Made by a program: the position numbers and the translations under genes. Positions 1 through 5,436 of a stretch of 5,436 bases of DNA are shown here, in pieces. This stretch comes from Acidobacteriaceae bacterium (lineage in GTDB: Bacteria > Acidobacteriota > Terriglobia > Terriglobales > Acidobacteriaceae), in the NCBI GenBank assembly GCA_025462805.1, contig JAOAPJ010000363.1, positions 1 through 5,436 of the forward strand. Reading direction: 5' to 3'. A model generated the notes under the pieces. That model was not told the DNA's origin and did not search any database. It was given only the letters and a program-made list of their open reading frames with translations. Every line of letters starts with the position of its first letter. Position 1 is the first letter of the stretch.

Positions 1-309
1 AGTGGCACGTCGCGTCCCATATCGTCCCTCCATTCTCTGCAGAAGCAACAAGGCGCCAGCGCCGAAGACGATCGCAAGAAGTCCACGCGTCTTGCTGCTG
101 AAAAACATCTGCTGCAAGACGAACAGAAAGCAATTCAGGTTCGCATGCGGACCGCTGAAGGTCGGCTTCAACGATGTCGGTGGAATGATGGAGCAGCCGC
201 TGAAGTTCTGGATGTTCGATACCAGAATCCCCATCACGCCAATGCCCCGGACAATGTCCAAATGGGATATCCGTTGCAGGCTATCTGTCGGTGCCGCAGG
301 CCCGGCCAA
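1..309 (-). CDS. DUF418 (YeiB-like) membrane protein, N-terminal part, runs off left edge
   Basis: Reading leftward, the frame is open from 459 to base 1 and encodes a typical DUF418 N-terminus. It has a short polar lead (TDSLQRISHLDIVRG), a first hydrophobic helix (GIGVMGILVSNIQNFS), a Pro-rich linker, then an amphipathic stretch and a second membrane segment (RGLLAIVFGAGALLLLQRMEGR). The LDIVRG...GILVSNI and LLAIVFGAGALLLLQR blocks match the family pattern (established knowledge of YeiB/DUF418 proteins, inner-membrane proteins of poorly known function, possibly transport). The family is usually about 350-430 aa, so only about the first quarter is visible. The start is uncertain. TTG at 309 leaves a normal short lead, but its Shine-Dalgarno is poor. 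GTG at 408 has a GGGA upstream, but the extra residues look like glycosyltransferase relic. Whether the gene is intact beyond the edge cannot be seen. Confidence 0.6.
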   Translation of the reverse strand, partial: MAGPAAPTDSLQRISHLDIVRGIGVMGILVSNIQNFSGCSIIPPTSLKPTFSGPHANLNCFLFVLQQMFFSSKTRGLLAIVFGAGALLLLQRMEGRYGTRRAT

Positions 310-807
310 CTCTTCATCAAGTCTCAGAAGTGGAGCATTCCGGGCAGGATCCGGCGCGTTGCTGGTTGCATGGGCCGTTGACACAATTGGTAAACACCCA
401 ATCAGCACTTCTATTCCCGCGGCGGATGTCCAGCTGGTGCGAAGGGCCCGAGGGGAACCTTACATTCTGATGAGATGTCCTACTCCTCTTCGTCGAGGAT
501 CCGGCGCAAGGCCTCTGTATTGATCCGGGATTCGATCTCCCAAAACTCATTTCCTATAAGTGATCGTCAGCTCTGCTCGTGCGCGGCAGCCCTGAGCTGC
601 GGCACCAACTCGCCGAGTCGGCGATGGTCATAGTTGCATTTCCCAGCAAGGGAGCGAAGCGCAACCCACGCGCTTCCACCTCTTCACGGGAGAGTTTAGA
701 TGTATTAAAGATGATCATCGTGAACGCTTTTGCTCAGCGACTCAGAGACGGCGAGCATCGGATTGACGTGTCCTGCCATGGGTGACTTGCTACAGGAGTT
801 TGCGCAC
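310..807 (-). pseudogene. MGT-type glycosyltransferase, decayed N-terminal remnant
   Basis: No single frame is open, but consecutive pieces in changing minus-strand frames follow the order of an MGT/UGT-like (GT1) glycosyltransferase. VRKLL starts at GTG 807 and is hit by TAG at 790-792. AGHVNPMLAVSESLSKS (776-728) is the hallmark N-terminal donor-domain loop and helix. SREEVEARGLRFAPLLGN follows, then NYDHRRLGELVPQLRAAAH from 635 in another frame. EFWEIESRINTEALRRILDE starts at 548, DISSECKVPLGPFAPAGHPP at 479, and IEVLIGCLPIVST near 414. At least four frame changes and several stops separate them. Intact relatives are about 400-430 aa; the whole C-terminal half, including the UDP-sugar binding motif, is absent. 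Such enzymes glycosylate small hydrophobic acceptors in the cytoplasm; this copy cannot. The assignment rests on recognised motifs, with strongest support for GHVNPMLAV and weakest at the 310-420 end. Confidence 0.72.
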
Positions 808-812
808 GACAA

Positions 813-817
813 CTCCT
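813..817 (-). promoter_or_regulatory. Shine-Dalgarno of the decayed glycosyltransferase
   Basis: On the minus strand AGGAG lies five bases before GTG 807. It fixes the ancestral start of the relic and shows that the translation signal survived although the coding frame did not. Confidence 0.55.
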
Positions 818-828
818 ACTACGAACTA

Positions 829-844
829 ATTAAGACACCTTAAT
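829..844. promoter_or_regulatory. Perfect 16-bp inverted repeat, possible operator
   Basis: ATTAAG-ACAC-CTTAAT is a perfect inverted repeat with 6-bp arms and a 4-bp spacer. It sits 11 bp upstream of the Shine-Dalgarno of the decayed glycosyltransferase, in an AT-rich patch where a promoter or operator is expected. Size and symmetry suit a dimeric helix-turn-helix repressor. The regulator is not encoded in the window, so this is inference from position and symmetry only. A CTGACC hexamer at 860-865 (minus strand) could serve as a -35, but the matching -10 is poor. Confidence 0.35.
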
Positions 845-963
845 CCTTTTGTTTATTCCGGTCAGGACTGAATTGTTACGCTTGCGGGATTTTCCGGGCA
901 GTCGTAAATCATAATCTCCCATGATGCGCGCCCCGGGGGAATTTAGACGTGCATTCGCGTGTT

Positions 964-979
964 GTCACCTTATAGTGAC
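964..979. promoter_or_regulatory. Inverted repeat GTCAC-N6-GTGAC, possible operator
   Basis: GTCAC at 964-968 and GTGAC at 975-979 form a perfect inverted repeat around the AT-rich centre CTTATA. Three bases further on, CCGCT-T-AGCGG (982-992) forms a second small palindrome. The pair lies 64-92 bp upstream of the hydrolase start, within its probable control region. A TTGTCA hexamer (962-967) resembles a -35 element and overlaps the first repeat, but no good -10 follows at the right spacing, so no promoter is called. Role as operator is inferred. Confidence 0.35.
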
Positions 980-992
980 GTCCGCTTAGCGG

Positions 993-1015
993 TTTCCCCT
1001 CTCTCTCTCTCTCCC
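993..1015 (+). repeat. 23-nt homopyrimidine tract containing (CT)7
   Basis: The plus strand is purely pyrimidine over these bases, with seven consecutive CT units at 999-1012. It ends 40 bp before the hydrolase ATG and so probably lies in its 5' leader or core promoter. Dinucleotide tracts can slip during replication, and pyrimidine-rich leaders can bind ribosomal protein S1; neither effect is shown here. Confidence 0.8.
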
Positions 1016-1055
1016 GAGGTGGCCAACGCAGCCGTTACTGTCGGGAGTCGAGGCC

Positions 1056-1838
1056 ATGCAGAAAACGATGAATATGCAGTCTTTAACAAAAGAGGATGTC
1101 ACCCTAGCCTATAAAGATACGAACACCCCCTTACCACCTCTCGTTCTTGTACATGGATGTGGGCTGGATCATAGTTCATTGACAAGCCAAGCAGAGTTCT
1201 TCAGTAAGTCGCATCGAGTCATTTCAGTGGATCTTCGAGGGCACGGTGAGAGCGATGCCCCGCATCAGGACTACACTATGGCTGCCTTCGCTGATGACCT
1301 TGCCTGGCTCTGTACCGGGCTTGCACTAATGAAACCCATTGTGGTGGGACATAGCATGGGGGGCAACATCGCGGTGGAGCTGGCGGCCAGATATCCAGGA
1401 CTGGCTTCATCGCTCGTGATGATCGATTCGGTTGTGCTTCCACCACGAGCCGTGCTCGATACTTTGCTACCGCAGTTCGCTGAAGCGCTGGCCGGGCCGG
1501 ACTATCTTGATGCGTATCGGCACTCGCTATCAGCAATGTGCCTACCAACTGATAAGAAGTCCTCACAATTGATCGCGTCTTTACATATTCAGCAACACGT
1601 CTTAGCCTCAGCCCTTCCCAATCACACGATAAACTATGATGCCACCGGAGCTGCTACGGCCTGTCGTGTGCCGATCGCGTACATCTTCTCATTCATGCCG
1701 CTCCTTGATCTGCCCCGCTTTCACAGCCTGACGCCGCAGCTTGTCTCGGCTCGCACCTTAGGATCGGGCCACTTCTCTCCAGTCGAAGTACCTGATCAAA
1801 TCAATGCCATGGTCGCCCAATTCATTAGGCTTCAATGA
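1056..1838 (+). CDS. alpha/beta hydrolase
   Basis: This 260-aa protein is a complete alpha/beta-hydrolase-fold enzyme of the small esterase/lactonase/C-C hydrolase type, probably cytoplasmic since no signal peptide is seen. The oxyanion-hole motif LVHGCG lies at residues 31-36, followed by DLRGHGESDAP at 59-69. The nucleophile elbow GHSMGG places the catalytic Ser at 100, and GSGHFSPVE places the catalytic His at 239. Asp218 (in MPLLDLPRF) is the likeliest acid, though its surroundings are less canonical; Asp124 is an alternative. ATG 1056 is preferred because GGGAG lies eight bases upstream (1043-1047); in-frame ATGs at 1068 and 1074 lack one. Base composition appears lower in GC than the flanking relics and the FAD gene, which may indicate separate origin. 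It faces away from the glycosyltransferase relic and meets the integrase relic tail to tail. Substrate cannot be told from sequence. Confidence 0.92.
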   Translation: MQKTMNMQSLTKEDVTLAYKDTNTPLPPLVLVHGCGLDHSSLTSQAEFFSKSHRVISVDLRGHGESDAPHQDYTMAAFADDLAWLCTGLALMKPIVVGHSMGGNIAVELAARYPGLASSLVMIDSVVLPPRAVLDTLLPQFAEALAGPDYLDAYRHSLSAMCLPTDKKSSQLIASLHIQQHVLASALPNHTINYDATGAATACRVPIAYIFSFMPLLDLPRFHSLTPQLVSARTLGSGHFSPVEVPDQINAMVAQFIRLQ

Positions 1839-1866
1839 AGGCACCAGGATTTGGATCTGTAGCAGG

Positions 1867-2318
1867 CGCCAGGATGACGTAGTCGCGTTTGCCTTCAGCC
1901 TGGAGTGGTCCGGTACGGCCAGCAGCTCCTTGGCCTCCTCGCGGGTGTTCCCCAGCCGAGTTCCCTGCTGCCGGATAATGGGATGTCGGTCAGGCTGGCC
2001 GCCTCCTCCGAACCGATCATGTTTTTCCGCCTGGCCTCGCTGACCATCTTCCGGGCCGCCGAGCGCCGGACGTTCACGGTCGAGGGGGAGAGAGCTTCCA
2101 TGTCCGCCCACCACTCCATCAGCAGCGCCAGGGAGAGAGGCCGGCGGCCACAGAAGGCGAACAGGTGGTCGAGCGCCTTGGCGTAGTTGCGCCGGGAGTG
2201 AGGGACGAGACCGAGTCGAGCACCATGTTCCGGAGCAGCGCCTGGGCAGAGGTTAGGGCGGACGGCTTGCCTTCCCTGCTTTCAGGGTTGTAGGCGCCAA
2301 AACGAGCTCGTTGCTCAT
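1867..2318 (-). pseudogene. Tyrosine recombinase (phage-type integrase), N-terminal remnant with multiple frameshifts
   Basis: Pieces in three minus-strand frames join into the N-terminal half of a site-specific tyrosine recombinase. MSNELVLAPTTL starts at ATG 2318 and its frame hits TAA at 2253-2255. LTSAQALLRNMVLDSVSS follows in another frame. After a shift near 2205 comes SRRNYAKALDHLFAF through LSPSTVNVRRSAARKMVSEA to SLTDIP, a typical SAM-like core-binding domain. A shift near 1978 leads to IIRQQGTRLGN-TREEAKELLAVPD, the entry to the catalytic domain. A one-base loss near 1893 then leads to GKRDYVILA, where similarity ends. The catalytic Arg, His-x-x-Arg and Tyr box are all missing, so it is inactive. 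Intact relatives are about 300-350 aa. The relic lies 430 bp from tRNA-Asn, a common class of integration site. Family assignment is firm from the motif order. Confidence 0.82.
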
Positions 2319-2745
2319 GCCGCCCTAATTACCACCGACAAGGAACATCGTCGTGGCCAATAGCTAATTCTATGAATACAGTTATCGGCTGCACGAGCAG
2401 TTTCAGAAGCCTATCGCGAGGCACCGCTTTGCTCTAAGCTCAAGCGGAAAATCCGGATTTCTGGAAGAAAAGCGGACGTTCGGAGACTGACGCGTACATA
2501 TCCGCTGTCCAGATTGGCCGAAGCCCATCGCGTCCGCGGCGCGTAGCGACAAACGAAGTGGCAGCGCTTCTGTGTGGATTCAGGCGGGCCGCTGGTCGAA
2601 ACGGACAGACAACAGAATGCAGGCGCAGCCATGGCCGCTGTCCGCGTAGGTTATCCGGGCAGCCGTCAAAACAGCCATCGGGAGGTATGCTTACACGCCC
2701 GCACTCAGCGGTCCCTCATAGGCCATTCATTTTTTAATGTGGTTA
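2319..2745. other. Intergenic region without a recognisable gene
   Basis: All six frames were read and no family motif, convincing start with ribosome site, or transposase relic was found. The stretch holds a 12-bp perfect palindrome, AAATCCGGATTT (2449-2460). No T-rich terminator follows the tRNA on its strand. It may be degraded island DNA between the integrase relic and tRNA-Asn, which is inference from position. Confidence 0.5.
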
Positions 2746-2821
<76 letters not shown>

Positions 2822-2865
2822 TGTGATGTGCTTTCGGCGGGCACCGGGCACATGACGACTCCTTA

Positions 2866-2895
2866 ACGATAGCAAAATGGCCGAACTGACGTCAA
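2866..2895 (-). promoter_or_regulatory. Putative sigma-70-type promoter for tRNA-Asn
   Basis: On the minus strand TTGACG (2890-2895, five of six to the -35 consensus) is followed after 18 bp by TATCGT (2866-2871, four of six to the -10). Transcription would begin about 38 bases before the mature tRNA, a reasonable length for a leader removed by RNase P. Called from motif match and position only. Confidence 0.4.
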
Positions 2896-2909
2896 AACGA
2901 TGCCGTCAG
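2886..2909 (-). terminator. Weak hairpin at the end of the FAD oxidoreductase gene
   Basis: On the minus strand CTGACG (2904-2909) and CGTCAG (2886-2891) can pair across a 12-base loop, overlapping the TGA stop of the oxidoreductase. No U-run follows directly, so intrinsic termination would be weak. The hairpin overlaps the proposed -35 of the tRNA promoter. Confidence 0.25.
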
Positions 2910-4195
2910 CTGGTCTGGCTAAGAACAGCATCCGCGGCGCGGCGGCCCGAGGCGAGCGCGCCCTGCGTGGACGGGTTCTCCCGGTAGTCTCCGCACAGAT
3001 AGACACCATCGCCCACACGCGGCGAGTTCTGCTGCCAATCCACGTGCCGGCATAGGGGAAGCGCCTGCACGATGGGGTACCCTCCGACCACTGCCCACCG
3101 CACGACATCCTGACCGAACCACCGCTGCAAATGCTCCCGAGTTTCGCGCTCTAACTGCTCCATCTGGCGTTCGGATTGAGGCGCCCGGCCGACGACGCTT
3201 GCCGCCACGAGATGTGCTCCCGGGGGAGCGTACCGCTCGCTTGCCTGACTGATGACCACAGCGTTGTTCACCGGTCCCGCGTTCGGCCCGTCGCCGTTCA
3301 GGACGAGAATGGGCCCGTCCACGGGCGACCGCTCGGCGGCGTAATAGAAGGTTGTGGTGCGGTTCCATTGGACGGCCTCTCTGCCGAATCGGCTGCGGCC
3401 TACGAGCGTGCCAATCAGCGAGCGTGCACGCGCCTGATCCGTAGCGAGCACCACTTGTCGTGCCTGGTAACTCCTACCCTTCCCAGCCTCCAAGATGAAT
3501 CGGTCTCCATCGCGCCGTACGCCGCTGATGCAGACCTTCGTCTCCAGTGTTTCGCTGTGGAGCCGGACAGCCAGTTGCCGCGGCAGCATCTCCATCCCAT
3601 TCTCTGGAACCGCAACATTGCCATAGGCAAACATGTGAAACAGAAATTCGAACCACCGGCTGGAGGTGACGAGCTCGCGGTCTAGAAAGATCCCAGCGTA
3701 GAACGGCGTGAAAAATCGATCGATCATCTTGGATGAGAAGCCGTACTCCTCCAGGAACTGTCGCGTGGTGGTCTCGGTTTTGCGAAAGAGGCTGGATGGT
3801 TCAGCTTTGCGAACCGCAGCACGCAGACGCGCGACACGCAGCTTATCTCCAAAAGTGACGAGGGGATCCAACGCTGTACTCATTGCGTCGCCGAGCGAAC
3901 TGCGGAAGGGATCCACGAAGCGGTGAAAGCGCCGAGCGTGCCGAACCAGCGCGCCATTCACAAAAGGACGAAGCCGCAGGGCCTTCGTATCGAAGTGATA
4001 AGGAAGCTCGGGGTATGCGGTCAGCAGCACTTGAAAGCCGCGATCCAGGCGAAAGCCGTCAACCTGATCGGTGCGTAGGCGGCCACCCGGCGCATCTTCC
4101 GCCTCCAGGAGTTTGATGGATATCCCGGCGCTCTCCAGACGCACAGCACAGCTGAGGCCGGCCAGTCCGGCCCCCACGATCGCTACGTCCACCAT
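2906..4195 (-). CDS. FAD-dependent oxidoreductase (amine oxidase / protoporphyrinogen-oxidase-like)
   Basis: This complete 429-aa flavoprotein has the architecture of the amine-oxidase/phytoene-desaturase superfamily. An N-terminal Rossmann fold carries the dinucleotide motif GAGLAG at residues 8-13 and the ribose-binding acid Glu31 in LLEAEDAPGGRLRT, whose GGR motif follows. LDRGFQVLLTAYPE (50-63) is typical of this subgroup. A substrate domain occupies the middle (about 85-190 and 275-365). VVLATDQ (248-254) is the second conserved FAD segment. The C-terminal FAD clamp GVYLCGDYRENPSTQGALAS lies at 397-416. Predicted to be soluble or membrane-associated; no signal peptide. Start choice is ambiguous: GAGGG lies just two bases before ATG 4195 but five bases before GTG 4192, which would drop only Met1. 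It is transcribed toward tRNA-Asn and away from the exporter relic. Substrate is unknown; similarity alone does not place it in haem or carotenoid synthesis. Confidence 0.93.
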   Translation of the reverse strand: MVDVAIVGAGLAGLSCAVRLESAGISIKLLEAEDAPGGRLRTDQVDGFRLDRGFQVLLTAYPELPYHFDTKALRLRPFVNGALVRHARRFHRFVDPFRSSLGDAMSTALDPLVTFGDKLRVARLRAAVRKAEPSSLFRKTETTTRQFLEEYGFSSKMIDRFFTPFYAGIFLDRELVTSSRWFEFLFHMFAYGNVAVPENGMEMLPRQLAVRLHSETLETKVCISGVRRDGDRFILEAGKGRSYQARQVVLATDQARARSLIGTLVGRSRFGREAVQWNRTTTFYYAAERSPVDGPILVLNGDGPNAGPVNNAVVISQASERYAPPGAHLVAASVVGRAPQSERQMEQLERETREHLQRWFGQDVVRWAVVGGYPIVQALPLCRHVDWQQNSPRVGDGVYLCGDYRENPSTQGALASGRRAADAVLSQTS

Positions 4196-4431
4196 GTCCC
4201 TCAGTGTGCCACAGCGTGTATGGAAGGTCGGGGCGTGCTCCGCTGCGCACGGTCGATGACCTCAGGCCTGATCTTGGAGAGAACTACACAGAGGCCGCGA
4301 CCAGCGACGCGCTGTTCGTGCTCGCTTCGCGCAACCCAGGCTAATGAGGTACTCGATCAGATGATCGCGCGCATAGCCGAGTGCGGCCGTGTCTTCTTCA
4401 AGCCGGCTGAACATGACGTGCCCTCGAGCGT
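4196..4431. other. Spacer with ambiguous coding remnants on both strands
   Basis: No intact gene is evident. On the plus strand, ANEVLDQMIARIAECGRVFF, running to about 4400, resembles the C-terminal helix and strand of PLP-dependent decarboxylases of the aromatic amino acid type. SDALFVLASRN sits just upstream in another frame and could belong to it. This is a weak resemblance. On the minus strand a 50-codon frame starts at ATG 4414 and ends at TGA 4262. It has GAGGG six bases upstream and encodes MFSRLEEDTAALGYARDH then an Arg-rich tail, with no family I recognise. The two readings overlap, so at most one is likely meaningful. The oxidoreductase promoter should also lie here, but no clear -35/-10 pair is seen. 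Confidence 0.35.
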
Positions 4432-4670
4432 GCTGATGATCACCGCAGCGACCCGCGGGCCATCACCAGCTTCATCGCGCGGCGCGACATCTCCGCAGCA
4501 GATGTCCATGCAGCCGCGATCGCTAACGTATATCGCCACTCGGCGCGCAGGCACAGTTCCTTGGCTTCATGGACTGCTTCCGCGTGATGGGCTGGGTGAT
4601 GCTGGGGGCTGTTCCGTCGACGCTGTTCATCCGGGGTGTCCATGGCCGCCCCGCGGCCAGCGGTCACTGA
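4432..4670 (+). pseudogene. DHA2-type MFS drug exporter, C-terminal remnant with frameshift
   Basis: Two plus-strand frames together spell the C-terminus of an EmrB-like 14-helix exporter. SDPRAITSFIARRDISAADV through AIANVYRHS (4447-4542) resembles the periplasmic loop before the last helix. After a frame change between about 4540 and 4557 the sequence continues as AQAQFLGFMDCFRVMGWVML then GAVPSTLFIRG, the last membrane helix, ending at TGA 4668-4670. Intact members are about 500 aa; only about 75 residues remain, so it is not functional. It ends 72 bp before the metallo-hydrolase on the same strand, suggesting the two once shared a transcript. A third frame change near 4445 may extend the relic slightly upstream (MITA then SDPR). 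Assignment is from remembered family sequence patterns; the final helix is the strongest part. Confidence 0.6.
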
Positions 4671-4742
4671 GTGGGCACTCTGCGTGCGATTTCATCGGAT
4701 CGTCATTTGCAAAGGAAGCCTTCTACGTGCGTTGATACAAGC

Positions 4743-5436
4743 ATGCGCTGGCCGGACTCTGACCATTACCAGAATGGTCGCTTCTTCACACCGGGTGCAC
4801 CCAGACAAGGCGGGGTGCGTGCCATGTTCGAGTGGCTCACGCATCGCGAGAAGGCGGCATGGCGCCCCTGGATCGCTGCGCCTTGGGGCGCTCCTCCAGC
4901 GCAGCGGCTGACCTGCGGGCAGCTATGCGTGACCTTCATTAATCACGCCACAGTGCTGTTGCAGATCGGCGAACTCAATATCATTACTGATCCGATCTGG
5001 AGCGAACGCGCCAGCCCGGTACAGTTCGCGGGGCCGAGGCGCCATCGTATGCCAGGGATCCGCTTCGAGGATCTGCCCCCGATCGACGTTGTGCTGCTGA
5101 GCCATAACCACTATGACCACCTGGATACCGGAACGCTGCTGCGGCTGCGTCGGCGTGATGCTCCCACGCTGTACTGCCCGTTGGGTGTGGCGGAGAGCGT
5201 GCGACGGCTCGGCTTCCGGTCCATCATCGAGCTGGACTGGTGGCAGCAGGAGCGCTTCCGCGAGGTCAAGATCCATTGCGTGCCGGCACAGCACTTCTCC
5301 GCCCGGGGTCCCTTCGATCGCAATCGAACGTTGTGGTGCGGGTTCCGGGTGGAAGCCGCGGATGGCGACGTTCTCTTCGCAGCAGACACCGGCTTAGGGC
5401 CGCACTTCGCACAGATGGCGGAACGCTTCCCGCCGC
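4743..5436 (+). CDS. Metallo-beta-lactamase-fold hydrolase, NAPE-PLD/UlaG-like, truncated by right edge
   Basis: The frame is open from 4671 to the window end; from ATG 4743 it gives 231 residues with no stop. The N-terminus DHYQNGRFFTPGA is typical of bacterial NAPE-PLD-like proteins. FINHATVLLQIGELNIITDP (65-84) forms the first strands of the fold. The metal motif HNHYDH is at 121-126 (His121, His123, Asp125, His126), the further ligand His184 is in PAQHFSARG, and bridging Asp215 is in FAADTG. The family predicts a two-zinc cytoplasmic hydrolase, with phosphodiester or lactone substrates in characterised relatives; the substrate here is unknown. The last ligand His lies beyond the edge; the family usually has 330-390 residues. 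No strong Shine-Dalgarno precedes ATG 4743 (AAAGGA at 4711-4716 is far), and TTG 4707 is an in-frame alternative. The upstream exporter relic ends in the same frame 72 bp before the start. Confidence 0.92.
   Translation, partial: MRWPDSDHYQNGRFFTPGAPRQGGVRAMFEWLTHREKAAWRPWIAAPWGAPPAQRLTCGQLCVTFINHATVLLQIGELNIITDPIWSERASPVQFAGPRRHRMPGIRFEDLPPIDVVLLSHNHYDHLDTGTLLRLRRRDAPTLYCPLGVAESVRRLGFRSIIELDWWQQERFREVKIHCVPAQHFSARGPFDRNRTLWCGFRVEAADGDVLFAADTGLGPHFAQMAERFPP

Noticed and set aside
346..507. 12-bp direct repeat AGGATCCGGCGC at 346-357 and 496-507
   Set aside because: A 12-mer pair is expected about once by chance in a window of this size, and both copies lie in readable glycosyltransferase-like sequence.
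2..523. Long plus-strand frame of 173 codons
   Set aside because: It is antisense to the DUF418 and glycosyltransferase readings, which have clear family motifs; its own translation is low in recognisable structure.
971..976. TATAGT as a -10 box for the hydrolase
   Set aside because: No acceptable -35 lies 16-18 bp upstream, and the hexamer is the centre and half-arm of the inverted repeat.
2301..2312. Perfect palindrome AACGAGCTCGTT
   Set aside because: It lies within the first codons of the integrase relic (NELV), so it is more simply explained as coding sequence than as an operator or att site.
3176..3685. Plus-strand 169-codon frame inside the FAD gene
   Set aside because: It is a shadow of the oxidoreductase, caused by high GC at codon third positions; no domain motif.
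4220..4735. Plus-strand 171-codon open frame taken as one gene
   Set aside because: Across most of its length it is out of frame with the DHA2-like remnant, and its composition is Arg/Ser/Pro-rich; only the middle resembles any family.

Overview
The window looks like a moderately GC-rich chromosomal stretch from a free-living bacterium. Nothing in it is diagnostic of a phylum. The style of the integrase relic and of the FAD oxidoreductase recalls soil bacteria such as Acidobacteriota, but that is recollection of family members and only a weak inference. Three protein genes appear functional: an alpha/beta hydrolase (+, 1056-1838), an FAD-dependent amine-oxidase-like oxidoreductase (-, 2906-4195) and a metallo-beta-lactamase-fold hydrolase that runs off the right edge (+, from 4743). 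There is also a clean tRNA-Asn(GUU) gene (-, 2746-2820). A membrane protein of the DUF418/YeiB type runs off the left edge (-, from about 309); it may or may not be intact.

Much of the remaining sequence is gene wreckage that no single open reading frame reveals. Reading all three frames together on the minus strand shows an N-terminal remnant of an MGT-type glycosyltransferase (310-807). It keeps its Shine-Dalgarno and GTG start but carries an early stop and several frameshifts. A second minus-strand relic (1867-2318) is the N-terminal, SAM-like part of a tyrosine recombinase, broken by four or more frameshifts or stops and lacking the catalytic domain. On the plus strand, 4432-4670 is the C-terminal end of a DHA2-type MFS drug exporter in two frames, directly upstream of the metallo-hydrolase. 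The region 4196-4431 has further possible but ambiguous coding remnants.

Layout from left to right: DUF418 gene (-), glycosyltransferase relic (-), a divergent intergenic region with two perfect inverted repeats and a CT tract, hydrolase (+), integrase relic (-) meeting it tail to tail, about 430 bp with no recognisable gene, tRNA-Asn (-), FAD oxidoreductase (-), a decayed spacer, exporter relic (+) and metallo-hydrolase (+). An integrase remnant within 450 bp of a tRNA gene fits an old integration site or island edge that has since eroded. The functional genes do not form an obvious shared pathway. I see no CRISPR array, no intact mobile element and no convincing new multi-gene system; the interest lies in the layered pseudogenes and the palindrome-rich regulatory region.
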